Part shown: in pieces, positions 1-10,295 of the stretch | Numbering within the stretch: position 1 is the stretch's first letter | Layout: each line of letters opens with the position of its first letter | From: Hyphomicrobiaceae bacterium | GTDB lineage: Bacteria > Pseudomonadota > Alphaproteobacteria > Rhizobiales > Ancalomicrobiaceae | Length of the DNA stretch: 64,000 nucleotides | Reading direction: 5' to 3' | NCBI GenBank assembly: GCA_016793065.1 | Contig: JAEULV010000048.1 | Coordinates: 1-64,000, forward strand | Notes under the pieces: generated by a model | Seen by the model: the letters and a program-made list of their open reading frames with translations, nothing else | Told to the model about the DNA's origin: nothing | Database searches by the model: none | Position numbers and translations under genes: made by a program

Positions 1-454
1 AGACGAACGAGCCGCCCAGGCACAGGAAGATCGCGAGCGGGCTGCCGCCGATGCGCGGCTCGCCCGCGGCGACCCAGATGCCGAAGAAGGCCAGCGCCAT
101 GCCGAGCCAGCGCCGCCAGCCCGGATAGTCCTTGTAGAGGACCGCGCCGATGAGCGTGGCGAAGGGCGCCTGGCTCTGCGCCACGATCGAGGCGAAGCCC
201 GGGTCGAGGCCCGAAAGGCCGGTGAAGAACATGCTGAAATGCACGCAGCCCAGCGTCAGCGACAGCAGGAAGATGCCGCGCAGGTGGCCCCGCGGCACGC
301 GCACGAACGGGACGAGCATCAGGGCGAGCAGCCCGAAGCGGCACGCGATCGCGAAGATCGGCGGCAGTTCGACCACGGCCCACTTGCCGAAGACGAAATT
401 GAGCCCCCAGAAGAACATCACGCCGAGGACGAGGGCGATGTCGACCGGCTTCAT
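1..454 (-). CDS. EamA/DMT-family inner-membrane transporter (3' end cut off by window edge)
   Basis: Reading from the ATG at 454 gives at least 151 residues of a very hydrophobic protein. The first helix begins at about residue 5 (VMFFWGLNFVFGKW), and Gly/Trp-rich helices follow with the short loops of the drug/metabolite transporter (EamA) family. The N-terminal FWGLNFVFGKWAV pattern is typical. The family exports or imports small metabolites, and no substrate can be inferred here. The start codon overlaps the stop of the upstream DnaJ-domain gene by 4 bp (ATGA), so the two are probably translationally coupled. The gene runs off the left edge, so the second EamA repeat is not visible. Confidence 0.85.
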   Translation of the reverse strand, partial: MKPVDIALVLGVMFFWGLNFVFGKWAVVELPPIFAIACRFGLLALMLVPFVRVPRGHLRGIFLLSLTLGCVHFSMFFTGLSGLDPGFASIVAQSQAPFATLIGAVLYKDYPGWRRWLGMALAFFGIWVAAGEPRIGGSPLAIFLCLGGSFV

Positions 455-1179
455 TTCCAGCCCTTCAGCTTGCGCAGGCGGTCCCACGCCGCGTTGATGA
501 CGGCAAGGCGCTCGTTGGCGAGCGCCACGAATTCGGCCGGCATGCCCTGCCCGGTAAGCAGGTCGGGATGGTGCGTGCGCACGAGTTCGCGCCAGGCGGC
601 GCGCGCGCGGTCCTCCCCGGCATCCGGCGCCACGCCGAGGACCCGCCACGGATCCGCGGCGTCGCCGCCGCGCTGGGCCTCGCGCAGCGCCTCGAAATCC
701 CGTGCGTCGATGCCGAAGAGGCGCGCGACCTCGGCGAGATACGCGGTCTCCTCGGCGGTGACCTCGCCGTTGGATTCGGCGATGTGGAACAGGCAGTCGA
801 GCAGTTCCTCGAGCGCCGGCGCGCCCGGCGGGAACATGCCGGCAACCTGCCGCGCATACGCCTCGAAGCCGGCGGTCGAGCGCGTTGCGAGGTCGAAGAC
901 CCGCTCGACATTGCGCCGCTCAGTCTCGTCGAACCTGAACAGGCGCGCGAACGCGGCCTTCTCGCGCGCGCAGACCTGCCCGTCGGCCTTGGCCATCTTC
1001 GCGGCGAGCGCCACGGTCGCGATCGTGAAGGCGACCTGCTTCTCGGCGACCTCGTCCTCGGGCTTCCGGAATGCGGCGCGCGCGATCGCGTGCCCGGCCG
1101 CGGCACCGATCAGGGCGCCGAGCGGCCCGCCGAGCGCGTAGCCGGCCGTACCGCCGAGCAGACTTCCCCAGATCGACAT
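451..1179 (-). CDS. DjlA-like protein with TerB and DnaJ domains
   Basis: This is a 242-aa protein. The N-terminus is Gly/Ala-rich and hydrophobic (residues 1-35), like the membrane-anchoring Gly-rich segment of DjlA. It is followed by a TerB-like helical domain (about 45-165) and a C-terminal J-domain with the HPD motif (RTHHPDLL, about residue 205). J-domain proteins stimulate the ATPase of DnaK, and DjlA types act at the inner membrane. The length is close to other alphaproteobacterial TerB-DnaJ proteins. The stop codon overlaps the start of the EamA gene. It is divergent from the dehydrogenase gene at 1272. The client protein is unknown. Confidence 0.85.
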   Translation of the reverse strand: MSIWGSLLGGTAGYALGGPLGALIGAAAGHAIARAAFRKPEDEVAEKQVAFTIATVALAAKMAKADGQVCAREKAAFARLFRFDETERRNVERVFDLATRSTAGFEAYARQVAGMFPPGAPALEELLDCLFHIAESNGEVTAEETAYLAEVARLFGIDARDFEALREAQRGGDAADPWRVLGVAPDAGEDRARAAWRELVRTHHPDLLTGQGMPAEFVALANERLAVINAAWDRLRKLKGWK

Positions 1180-1271
1180 TTGGTCGCCTACCCCCGATCC
1201 CTACCGGCCGCCGTCGATTTCGTATATCAGAGTCCGCGTCCGCCGAGGCAACGCAAGAAGAGGCATCTCCC

Positions 1272-2345
1272 ATGAAGCGTCACCGCATCGCCGCGATCCC
1301 GGGCGACGGCATCGGCAAGGAGGTCGTGCCGGCCGGCCTGCGCGTTCTCGAGGCGCTCGCCGCGCGCGAGGGCTTCGCGCTCGAGGCGACGGTTTTCGAC
1401 TGGGGCAGCGACTACTACCGGCGCCACGGCCGGATGATGCCCGAGGACGGGCTGGCGCAGCTGAAGCCGTTCGACGCGATCTATTTCGGCGCCGTCGGCA
1501 TGCCCGACGTGCCCGACCACGTGACGCTGTGGGGCCTGCGCCTCGCGATCTGCCAGCCCTTCGACCAGTACGCGAACGTGCGGCCGACGCGCATCCTGCC
1601 CGGCATTTCCTCGCCGCTCGCCGGCGTGACGGCCAAGGATCTCGACTGGATCATCGTGCGCGAGAATTCCGAGGGCGAGTATGCCGGACAGGGCGGGCGC
1701 ACGCATCGCGGCCTGCCCGAGGAGTTCGCGACCGAGACGTCGATCTTCACGCGCGCCGGCGTGGCGCGCATCCTGCGCTTCGCCTTCGCGCTCGCCCGCT
1801 CGCGCCCCCGGCGCAAACTCACCGTCGTCACCAAGTCGAACGCGCAGCGCCACGGGATGGTGCTGTGGGACGAGATCGCCGCCGAGACCGCGCGCGAATT
1901 CCCCGACGTCGCGTGGGACAAGGAACTGGTCGACGCGATGACCGTGCGCATGGTGCGCCGGCCCGCCTCGCTCGACACGATCGTCGCGACGAACCTGCAT
2001 GCCGACATCCTCTCCGATCTCGCGGCCGCACTCGCCGGCTCGATCGGCATCGCGCCGACCGCGAACCTCAACCCCGAGCGGAAATTTCCCTCGATGTTCG
2101 AGCCGATCCACGGCTCGGCCTTCGACATCATGGGCAAGGGCATCGCCAATCCGGTCGGCACATTCTGGTCGGCGGTGATGATGCTCGAGCATCTGGGCGA
2201 GCCTGCCGCCGCCGCGCGCCTGATGGCGGCGGTCGAACGGGTGACGGCCGATCCGCGCTTCCGCACCGCCGATCTCGGCGGCACCGCCGACACGAAGACG
2301 GTGACCGACGCGGTCGCCGACGCCGTGCGTACGGGCAACGCCTGA
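1272..2345 (+). CDS. Tartrate dehydrogenase/decarboxylase-type NAD-dependent beta-decarboxylating dehydrogenase
   Basis: The 357-aa product belongs to the isocitrate/isopropylmalate dehydrogenase superfamily and most resembles the TtuC (tartrate dehydrogenase) branch. It has the N-terminal IPGDGIGKEV motif, the substrate-arginine region (YANVRPTRI), the RENSEGEYAG segment, the metal-binding NLHADILSDLAA segment and the NAD-binding EPIHGSAFDIMGKGIANP segment. These enzymes oxidise tartrate or malate-like 2-hydroxy acids. The start at 1272 follows an AAGAAGAGG Shine-Dalgarno, and a longer in-frame opening from 1071 overlaps the divergent gene and is not needed. Exact substrate (tartrate, D-malate or another hydroxy acid) is not resolved by sequence alone. 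There is no obvious operon partner. Confidence 0.85.
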   Translation: MKRHRIAAIPGDGIGKEVVPAGLRVLEALAAREGFALEATVFDWGSDYYRRHGRMMPEDGLAQLKPFDAIYFGAVGMPDVPDHVTLWGLRLAICQPFDQYANVRPTRILPGISSPLAGVTAKDLDWIIVRENSEGEYAGQGGRTHRGLPEEFATETSIFTRAGVARILRFAFALARSRPRRKLTVVTKSNAQRHGMVLWDEIAAETAREFPDVAWDKELVDAMTVRMVRRPASLDTIVATNLHADILSDLAAALAGSIGIAPTANLNPERKFPSMFEPIHGSAFDIMGKGIANPVGTFWSAVMMLEHLGEPAAAARLMAAVERVTADPRFRTADLGGTADTKTVTDAVADAVRTGNA

Positions 2346-2475
2346 AGGCTGGAAACGCGCCGGGTCCCGTGATAGGCAGGGTCTTAAATTAAAAAAAGCG
2401 AGGTGCCGGGCATCGTTCCCGGGCATCCGGATCAGGACAGGACGCCCAATCCGGGCAAAGGTTCGAGGAAACGCC

Positions 2476-3500
<1,025 letters not shown>

Positions 3501-3504
<4 letters not shown>

Positions 3505-4511
3505 GCGCCGCCCTTGCAGAAAAGACCGCCCCGGCCAAGGTCGCGGGTGTCCAGACGGTGCTCGAGGCCCGCGATCTGGTGCGCTATTACGAAGTGCAGC
3601 GCGGCCTGTTCGGCGGCAAGGGGCTGGTCAAGGCGCTGGATGGCGTCTCGTTCAGCCTCGAGGCCGGCAAGACGCTGGCGATCGTCGGCGAATCCGGCTG
3701 CGGCAAGTCGACCCTGGCTCGGCTGCTCACCCTGATCGAACTGCCGACCGAGGGGCGGCTGCTGATCGACGGCATCGACGTCACCGGCGCCCATGGCGCC
3801 CAGTTGAAGGCACTGCGCCGGCGGGTGCAGATGGTGTTCCAGAATCCCTACGGCTCGCTCAATCCGCGCCAGACCATCGGCTCGACGCTGGAGGAGCCGT
3901 TGCTGGTCAATACCGATACGCCGGCGGAGGAACGGCGGGTGGCTGCGATGGCGATGCTGGCCAAGGTCGGCCTGCGGCCGGAACACCACGGGCGCTATCC
4001 GCACATGTTCTCGGGCGGGCAGCGGCAGCGCATCGCCATCGCGCGGGCGCTGATGCTCAATCCGAAGATCCTGGTGCTGGACGAGCCGGTGTCGGCGCTC
4101 GACGTCTCGGTGCGGGCGCAGGTGCTGAACCTGCTCGCCGACTTGCAGGACGAGTTCGGGCTGGCCTATGTGTTCGTCAGCCACGACCTGTCGGTGGTGC
4201 GCCACATCGCCGACGATGTGGCGGTGATGTATCTGGGGCGGGCGGTGGAGCACGGGACGGCGGAGGCGATCTTTGCCAAGCCGCGCCATCCCTATACCCG
4301 GGCGCTGTTGTCGGCGACGCCGATGGCCGATCCGACGCGGCAGAAGCAGCGGATCATCCTCACCGGCGACCTGCCGTCGCCGTTCGCTCCGCCGCCGGGC
4401 TGCACCTTCCACCCGCGTTGCCCGATCGCCGACCAGGAGCGCTGCCGGGCCGAGGTGCCGGTGCTGAGGGATGTCGACGGGGCGCTGACGGCCTGCCATC
4501 TCGCGGTGTGA
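3501..4511 (+). CDS. dppF: Dipeptide/oligopeptide ABC transporter ATP-binding protein (DppF/OppF type)
   Basis: The 336-aa ATPase has Walker A GESGCGKS at 63-70, Q-loop MVFQNPYGSLNP, signature FSGGQRQR and Walker B ILVLDEPVSALD. A C-terminal cysteine-containing oligo_HPY segment (PPGCTFHPRCP) follows. It is the usual partner of DppD; together they power peptide import. The ATG at 3501 overlaps the dppD stop (ATGA). A strong bidirectional terminator follows at 4531. No cognate permease genes are visible, so the ATPases must either serve permeases encoded elsewhere or be remnants of a rearranged operon. Confidence 0.9.
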
Positions 4512-4530
4512 GCATAGGCGCGGACGCATG

Positions 4531-4561
4531 AAAACCCCGGTCTCGCGAGAGCCGGGGTTTT
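4531..4561. terminator. Bidirectional rho-independent terminator between dppF and the chemoreceptor gene
   Basis: The inverted repeat AAAACCCCGG / CCGGGGTTTT flanks the self-complementary core TCTCGCGAGA, with one bulged G. The A-tract on one side and T-tract on the other let it stop both dppF (+) and the convergent chemoreceptor gene (-). Confidence 0.85.
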
Positions 4562-4581
4562 CGGTGCCGAGGTGCGATGGG

Positions 4582-6597
4582 TCAGGCGGCGCGGGCCCGG
4601 GCGGGACCGCTCCCGGAGTTCGCTTCGACATCGGTCAGGAAGGTCGAGACCGCATCGGTCAGCAGCCGGGTCACGTCGGTCAGTTCGCTGGCGACCATGG
4701 TGACGGAGCCGGCGCCCTGATGGGCTTCGTTCATCACCGAGGACAGCTTGTCGACGTCGGTCGACACCTGATGCGAACCGCCGGCGGCGCGGGAGATCGA
4801 CTCGGCGATGTCGCGGGTCGCGGCTTCCTGCTGTTCGACGGCGGCGGCAATGGCGCCGGTCAGTCCCTCGATCTCGCGGATGGTGCCGACGATGATGCCG
4901 ATGGCGGCGACGGCCTTCGAGGTCGACGACTGGATGCCGCCGATCTGGGTGGAGATTTCCTCCGTCGCCTTCGCCGTCTGGCTGGCCAGGGTCTTCACCT
5001 CGGCGGCGACCACGGCGAAGCCCTTGCCGGCCTCGCCGGCGCGTGCGGCCTCGATGGTGGCGTTGAGGGCGAGCAGGTTGGTCTGCTCGGCGATGTCGCG
5101 AATGAGGCCGACGACGGCGCCGATGCGTTCGGCGGCCTGGGCGAGGGTGCCGACATCGGCATCGGTGGCGCGGGCAACGTCGGTGGCGCGGGTAACGACC
5201 TGGCTGGTCTTCTGCGCCTGGCTGGCGATCTCGCGGATCGAAGCGGTGAACTCCTCGGTCGCCGCGGCGACCGACTGGACGCTGGTCGAGGCAACCGTCG
5301 AGGCCGAGCGGGCGGAGGCGGCGCCGTCGCGGGCGGTCGAGGAAACCCGGGTGAGGTCCTGGGCGGTGGCGCCCATGGTGCGCATCTGCAGGTTCAGCGC
5401 GTTGAGCACGGCGGTAACGCCGGACTGGAACCGCGCGATCGAGTCCTCCAGCTCGGCCTTGCGCTGACGTTCGCGCTCGGCATCGCGGGCGGCGGCGCGC
5501 GACAGGGCGTCGCGTTCGGACGCGCTGCCGTGATAGTCGATCGCCGCCTGCAACAGAACGCCGATCTCGTCCTTGCTTTCGACGCGCGGCAATTCAATGT
5601 CGAATTCGCCGCGACCGATCCGGGCCATGCCCTTGGCGATCTCGCCGATCGGACCGGTGATCGAGCGGACGATGACGTAGGCGAGGCCGATCAACGCCAA
5701 AAGGACGAGCAGGACGCCGACGAGGGTGGTGGTGTGAACGCGGGTGGCGATGGTCTCGGCCTCGGAGGTCAGCATGGCCTCGCGCGCCTGAGCGAGTTGC
5801 GAAATCCGGGTCAAGGTCGGGGTGATGTCGACGCCGAGGGCGAAGAGCTTCTGGGTCTGGGCGTTGAGCTGCTTGCGTCCGTCTGTCCAGGCGAAGAAGT
5901 CGCGGGTGTAGTCCTCAAGGCGCGCCATCATCGTCTTCTTGATGTCCTCGGAGACGCGAACGTCGTAGACCTTGAACTCAAACTCGGTGGTGCGGGTCTT
6001 GAACTCCTGAATGTACTTGTCGCTGCCGCGCAGCATGAAGTCCTTCTCGTGCCGGCGCAGCATCAGCATCTTGACGCGCAGCGGGTCGAGGTCGCCGACC
6101 TGAAGCTTCTCGCGCTCGGTGTCCTCGATCAGCGTCTCGATTTCGTGCACGGCCTTGCGCAAGCGGCCGTTGAGGCCGGTGTTCTCGTCGAAGCCGAGTT
6201 GTGTCTGGACTTCGATGGTCTTGTTCAACGCCAGCTTCATGTCGGCGAGCGCCTTGCCGGCGGTATCGACCTCGGCGGGAATGCCGGCGATTTCGGAGCG
6301 GGACAACTGGTCGACGAGGTCGGTGGCCTGGGCCAGCCGCGCCTGGGCCTGCTGGGCCAGCTCATTGCCGGGCTTGGCGACGAAACGGGACAGGGCGAGG
6401 GAAGCGGCCTCGATATTGGCCTGCAGTTCGCGGGCCCGCATCGCGCTGTCGGTCGCGGCGAGGCCGGCGCGGAATCCGGTCTCGATCTTCCACTGACCGT
6501 AGGATGAAATGCCGGCAAGGCCGGCGAGACCAACCAGGCTGGCAGCAACCAGGATTCCCATCTTCGTCCGCAGGCCGAGGCGACGCATCAAAGTCAT
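4582..6597 (-). CDS. Methyl-accepting chemotaxis protein with HBM sensor domain
   Basis: This is a 671-aa chemoreceptor. It has a TM helix at about 13-32, a long periplasmic helical domain carrying the [11 protein letters not shown] motif characteristic of helical bimodular (HBM) sensor domains (as in McpS), and TM2 at about 290-312. A HAMP domain and a cytoplasmic signalling domain follow, with the conserved hairpin tip ([20 protein letters not shown]). HBM receptors bind small organic acids; the ligand here is unknown. The receptor feeds the CheA/CheY pathway that controls the flagellum encoded elsewhere in the window. A CtrA-box-like site lies 44-59 bp upstream of the ATG. The C-terminus ends in Ala/Arg residues with no obvious CheR pentapeptide. 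Confidence 0.93.
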   Translation of the reverse strand: MTLMRRLGLRTKMGILVAASLVGLAGLAGISSYGQWKIETGFRAGLAATDSAMRARELQANIEAASLALSRFVAKPGNELAQQAQARLAQATDLVDQLSRSEIAGIPAEVDTAGKALADMKLALNKTIEVQTQLGFDENTGLNGRLRKAVHEIETLIEDTEREKLQVGDLDPLRVKMLMLRRHEKDFMLRGSDKYIQEFKTRTTEFEFKVYDVRVSEDIKKTMMARLEDYTRDFFAWTDGRKQLNAQTQKLFALGVDITPTLTRISQLAQAREAMLTSEAETIATRVHTTTLVGVLLVLLALIGLAYVIVRSITGPIGEIAKGMARIGRGEFDIELPRVESKDEIGVLLQAAIDYHGSASERDALSRAAARDAERERQRKAELEDSIARFQSGVTAVLNALNLQMRTMGATAQDLTRVSSTARDGAASARSASTVASTSVQSVAAATEEFTASIREIASQAQKTSQVVTRATDVARATDADVGTLAQAAERIGAVVGLIRDIAEQTNLLALNATIEAARAGEAGKGFAVVAAEVKTLASQTAKATEEISTQIGGIQSSTSKAVAAIGIIVGTIREIEGLTGAIAAAVEQQEAATRDIAESISRAAGGSHQVSTDVDKLSSVMNEAHQGAGSVTMVASELTDVTRLLTDAVSTFLTDVEANSGSGPARARAA

Positions 6598-6640
6598 GGC
6601 TCAAACTCCGTGAATTTGATGTGATTAATTGTTGTGCAGG

Positions 6641-6656
6641 TTACTGCCGCGTTAAC
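6641..6656 (+). promoter_or_regulatory. CtrA-box-like site upstream of the chemoreceptor gene
   Basis: TTAC-N7-TTAAC, one mismatch from the CtrA consensus TTAA-N7-TTAAC, lies 44-59 bp before the chemoreceptor start. Motility genes are standard CtrA targets in alphaproteobacteria. The match is seen; binding is inferred. Confidence 0.45.
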
Positions 6657-6804
6657 CAAACGAATTATGACAGAAAAACAGTCACCGATTGCATTTCGAG
6701 GTCCGACAAGCCCGGCCGGGCCGGTAGCGTCCAGTTTGGGCACAAACTGGACTGCGACTCTTCGTCGGTATGACAGGGTGGCAATTGCAAGATCCACAAA
6801 CAAA

Positions 6805-6826
6805 AACCCCGGCTTGCGCCGGGGTT
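6805..6826 (-). terminator. Rho-independent terminator of rpmE
   Basis: A 9-bp stem AACCCCGGC / GCCGGGGTT with a 4-nt loop is followed on the minus strand by a T-run (GGTTTTTG). It sits about 30 bp past the rpmE stop. Confidence 0.85.
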
Positions 6827-6857
6827 CTAGGAAACGGTCGTCCACAGGGACCGGCAA

Positions 6858-7079
6858 TCACATGCCAAAGCCCTTGAACTTGTCCTTGAACTTGGAAATG
6901 CGGCCGCCGCGGTCGAGGATCTGCTGGTTGCCGCCGGTCCAGGCCGGGTGGGTGTTCGGATCGATGTCGAGGTTCAGCGTGTCGCCGTCCTTGCCATAGG
7001 TCGAACGGGTCCAATACTCGGTGCCGTCGGTGAGAACGACCTTGATCTTGTGGTAGTCGGGATGAATGTTCGGCTTCAT
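6858..7079 (-). CDS. rpmE: 50S ribosomal protein L31
   Basis: The 73-aa protein begins [19 protein letters not shown] and contains the TRSTYGK and [11 protein letters not shown] blocks diagnostic of bacterial L31. It has no cysteines, so it is the zinc-free (C-minus) form usual in alphaproteobacteria. It binds the 50S central protuberance and bridges to the 30S subunit. The start at 7079 gives the standard L31 N-terminus; an upstream in-frame ATG at 7103 would add eight unconserved residues. A terminator follows at 6805-6826. Confidence 0.96.
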   Translation of the reverse strand: MKPNIHPDYHKIKVVLTDGTEYWTRSTYGKDGDTLNLDIDPNTHPAWTGGNQQILDRGGRISKFKDKFKGFGM

Positions 7080-7470
7080 GACAGGTTCCCCGGCGGGTTT
7101 CATCCGCCTCAGACTTCAGGCACCCGCAGGCACCTCGCATTGATTGACTGTCACCCTGGTTCCATGGTCGCGCGGGCGAAGCCCACCGACCAAAAGGACG
7201 GGCCGCATCGAGTGGACGCGGCCCGGGCGTTGGCGGTGCTCATACACGACGCGAGAGGCCAATACAAGCGACAGCGCGCTATTCCGCACTTGAACTCTTT
7301 AAAAACATCGGCACAAAGCAGGTCTGTGATAGGAAGGCGGAAATGACGCTGCCCGATCGCGGGCCAGGCGGCGACGGCTGTTCGGCGACGGACCTGCCGG
7401 CAGTGGGATCGGACAGGGAAAACCGCTGTCCGCAGGGTGCCTGCACCCGCCAAGAACGAGAGATGGAACC
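7080..7470. other. Intergenic region between rpmE and the divergent ABC exporter gene
   Basis: About 390 bp contain no supported gene. The stretch must hold the rpmE promoter (minus) and the promoter of the exporter gene (plus). A less GC-rich patch lies at about 7285-7340. I could not define a convincing -35/-10 pair. Short open frames here are GC-driven. Confidence 0.5.
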
Positions 7471-9294
7471 GTGGCGCGACGCCGAGCAACGACTGAAACC
7501 GACGAGACGGCAAACGCCGCCCAACGCCGCTCGCTGCGTCCGCTCTCGGCGCTGCTGCCCTATGTCGGGCGCTACCGGGGCCATGTGTTCGCCGCGTTCA
7601 TCGCGCTGCTGGCGGCGACCGGCGCGACGCTGGCGGTGCCGCTGGCGGTACGCCGGATGATCGATTTCGGCTTCGGGGCGGAAAACAGCGCCGATCCGAG
7701 CCTGATCAACAGCTATTTCCTGATGCTGATCCTAGTCGCCGGCGCGCTGGCGATCGCCTCGGCGTCGCGCTTCTACATCGTGACCTGGCTCGGCGAGCGG
7801 ATCGTCTGCGACCTGCGCACCGACGTCTTCGCCAAGCTGACGACGCTTTCGCACGGGTTTTTCGACAAGTCGCAGTCGGGCGAACTGGTGTCGCGACTGA
7901 CGGCCGACACGACGCAGGTGAAGGCCGCCGTCGGCGCCTCGGCGTCGGTGGCGTTGCGCAACCTGTTCCTGTTTCTCGGGGCGGCGGCGCTGATGGTGTG
8001 GACCAGCCCGCGATTGTCGCTGCTGGTGCTGGCGGCGATCCCGTTCATCGTCGTGCCACTGATCGTGTTCGGGCGCAGCGTACGGGCAAAGTCGCGGCTG
8101 GCGCAGGATACGCTCGCCGGGGCTTCGGCCTATGCCACCGAGGCGATCGGGGCGGTGCGGGTGGTGCAGGCCTACACTTACGAATCAAGCGCCAGCGCCC
8201 GGTTCGGGGCGGCGGTGGACAAGGCCTTCGCGGCGGCGCGCTCGTCGATGCTGGCGCGGGCGGTGCTGACGGCGATCGGCATCTTCATGGTGTTCGGCAG
8301 CGTCGTCGTGGTGCTGTGGATCGGCGCCACCGACGTGCTGAAGGGCACGCTGTCGGCCGGGGCACTGTCGCAGTTCGTGCTCTATTCGGTGTTTGCCGCC
8401 GGGGCGCTGGGGGAACTGTCGCAGGTCTGGGGCGAGGTGGCGCAGGCCTCCGGTGCGGCCGAGCGATTGTCGGAACTGCTGCGCGAGGAACCGGCGATTC
8501 GGGCGCCGGCCAATCCGGTGGCGATGCCGGAGCCGGCGCGGGGAGCGCTGGCGTTCGAGGATGTCGGCTTTGCCTATCCGACGGCGCCGGACCGGCGGGT
8601 GCTCGACGGGTTCTCGATCGCGGTCAAGCCGGGCGAGACGGTGGCGGTGGTCGGGCCCTCGGGCGCCGGCAAGTCGACGCTGTTCCATCTGATGCTGCGG
8701 TTCTACGACCCGCTTGCCGGCCGCGTCCGCATGGACGGCGTCGACGCGCGCGATACCGACCCACTGGCGTGGCGGCGGCGGATCGCGATCGTGCCGCAGG
8801 ATACGGTGATCTTCGCGGCGTCGATCCTCGACAATATCCGCTTCGGCCGGCCGGATGCCTCGGACGCCGAGGTGATCGAGGTGGCGAAGCTGGCGCTGGT
8901 CGACGAATTCGTGCGCGACCTGCCGGAGGCCTATGGGACAATCGTCGGCGAGCGCGGCATCACCCTGTCGGGCGGGCAGCGGCAGCGGATCGCCATTGCC
9001 CGGGCGATCCTGAAGAACGCGCCGGTGCTGCTCCTCGACGAGGCGACCAGTTCGCTCGATGCCGAGAGCGAAACGGTGGTGCAGACGGCGCTCGAGCGGT
9101 TGATGCAGGGGCGGACGACGCTGGTGATCGCCCACCGGCTGGCGACGGTGCTGAAGGCCGACCGCATCCTGGTGCTCGACGGCGGCAAGGTGGTCGAGGA
9201 AGGCACCCATGCCGAGCTGGTGGCGCAAGGCGGGCTCTATGCCAAGCTGGCGCGGCTGCAGTTCGAACTGGGGGCGGCGGCACTGGACGGCTGA
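7471..9294 (+). CDS. ABC half-transporter, exporter type (fused transmembrane and ATPase domains)
   Basis: The 607-aa protein has an N-terminal six-helix ABC_membrane domain (about 30-320) fused to an ATPase domain. The ATPase carries Walker A GPSGAGKS, Q-loop IVPQDTVIF, signature LSGGQRQR, Walker B VLLLDEATSSLD and H-loop AHR. This MsbA/HlyB-like architecture works as a homodimer and exports lipids, peptides or drugs from the inner membrane. The start is GTG at 7471, the only reasonable start after the preceding in-frame stop. It stands alone; the convergent kinase gene is 113 bp downstream. The substrate is unknown. Confidence 0.9.
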   Translation: MARRRATTETDETANAAQRRSLRPLSALLPYVGRYRGHVFAAFIALLAATGATLAVPLAVRRMIDFGFGAENSADPSLINSYFLMLILVAGALAIASASRFYIVTWLGERIVCDLRTDVFAKLTTLSHGFFDKSQSGELVSRLTADTTQVKAAVGASASVALRNLFLFLGAAALMVWTSPRLSLLVLAAIPFIVVPLIVFGRSVRAKSRLAQDTLAGASAYATEAIGAVRVVQAYTYESSASARFGAAVDKAFAAARSSMLARAVLTAIGIFMVFGSVVVVLWIGATDVLKGTLSAGALSQFVLYSVFAAGALGELSQVWGEVAQASGAAERLSELLREEPAIRAPANPVAMPEPARGALAFEDVGFAYPTAPDRRVLDGFSIAVKPGETVAVVGPSGAGKSTLFHLMLRFYDPLAGRVRMDGVDARDTDPLAWRRRIAIVPQDTVIFAASILDNIRFGRPDASDAEVIEVAKLALVDEFVRDLPEAYGTIVGERGITLSGGQRQRIAIARAILKNAPVLLLDEATSSLDAESETVVQTALERLMQGRTTLVIAHRLATVLKADRILVLDGGKVVEEGTHAELVAQGGLYAKLARLQFELGAAALDG

Positions 9295-9388
9295 CGGGCG
9301 GACGGCGCTCAAGCGATATCCGATCACACTGATCCGGGTAGCGCTCTCATCCCTTTGTTTTCGCAGACCTTGTCCCTCAAGTGGTATC

Positions 9389-9414
9389 TACTTGCGGGGA
9401 CCTTGCCCTAGCCG
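9389..9414. repeat. Imperfect inverted repeat between convergent genes
   Basis: CCCTCAAGTGG and CTACTTGCGGGG form a near-complementary stem in the 113-bp gap between the exporter (+) and the kinase (-) genes. It could act as a weak bidirectional stop; there is no clear T-tract. Confidence 0.3.
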
Positions 9415-10295
9415 ACCCAGCCTTCGGCGATGGCCTCGGCCCAGCCGAGGCAGGTGGCGGCGTAGGCGTTCGGCTCACCGTCCTCGCGGACCATCGACCA
9501 CAGCGCGCCGACCAGCGCGACCGCCAGTTTGGCGGCGCGCATCTGGCTGGCATAGAAGCTCTTGCTGCCATAGGCCTTGATCAGGGCGGCTTCCTCGCTG
9601 ACGGCGAGGCCGGCATGCAGGATGAAATAGGCCAGATCCCAGGTGGGCGAGGCGAGCGCGGCGTATTCCCAATCGATGAAGACGACGCCGGCGGGGGAGA
9701 CCAGCAGGTTTTCCGGCACGGGATCGCCGTGGCTCGGCACCGTCTTGACGTGGTCGGCGAGTTGCTCGGCGCGAAACAGCGCGGCTTTCAGTTGCGGGGT
9801 CAACGGATCGCGGCTGCCCAGCCGGGCGCGGTAGTCGCGGATCAGGGCAAAGGGGTCGAAGCGGCGCTCGATCGGAAGTTTCGACCGGTGCAGCTTGCCG
9901 AGCGCCTTGCCGACGCGGACGACGTCGGCTCGGGTGGCGGCGGCGGCATCGTCGACGAAGCGTGACAGGATCAGGCCGTTCTCGGCGTCGCTGGCATGGA
10001 GCGCGGGGGCGAAGCCGGCCTTGGCGGCGGCGGCGGTGACGCGGATTTCGTCGGCGCGGTCAAGGATATAGCCGGCGGGGTCGGGACGCGGCACGCGCAG
10101 GACGAAGGCGCCGGCCGGCGTGTCGAGGCGCCAGTTGTCGTTGGAGAGGCCGCCAAGGGGCTTGGCCTGGATATTGGTGAGGCCGCGCGCCACCAGCCAC
10201 GGGAAGGCGCGGGTGAGGCGCTGCTGATCGGCCGGCAGGTCGTCAGGGGTGGCGGGAGCGGCGGGCCGCGGCCGGGCGGCGGTCGGGTCGGTCAT
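9408..10295 (-). CDS. Phosphotransferase/choline-kinase-like protein (APH family)
   Basis: The 295-aa protein has the aminoglycoside phosphotransferase/choline kinase fold motifs: the nucleotide-loop region LGGLSNDNWRL, the catalytic SHGDPVPENLL (Brenner motif HxDxxxxN), and the metal-binding FIDWEYA. FIDWEYA favours the choline/ethanolamine or thiamine kinase branch over antibiotic kinases. It would phosphorylate a small alcohol in the cytoplasm. Its ATG overlaps the sbcC stop by 4 bp, so it is translationally coupled to the sbcDC nuclease genes, an unexpected pairing. The N-terminal 25 residues are Pro/Ala-rich and probably disordered. Confidence 0.82.
   Translation of the reverse strand: MTDPTAARPRPAAPATPDDLPADQQRLTRAFPWLVARGLTNIQAKPLGGLSNDNWRLDTPAGAFVLRVPRPDPAGYILDRADEIRVTAAAAKAGFAPALHASDAENGLILSRFVDDAAAATRADVVRVGKALGKLHRSKLPIERRFDPFALIRDYRARLGSRDPLTPQLKAALFRAEQLADHVKTVPSHGDPVPENLLVSPAGVVFIDWEYAALASPTWDLAYFILHAGLAVSEEAALIKAYGSKSFYASQMRAAKLAVALVGALWSMVREDGEPNAYAATCLGWAEAIAEGWVG

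Noticed and set aside
4528-6507. 659-codon plus-strand frame antisense to the chemoreceptor
   Set aside because: Gly/Asp/Leu-rich complement of the chemoreceptor helices; starts inside a terminator hairpin.
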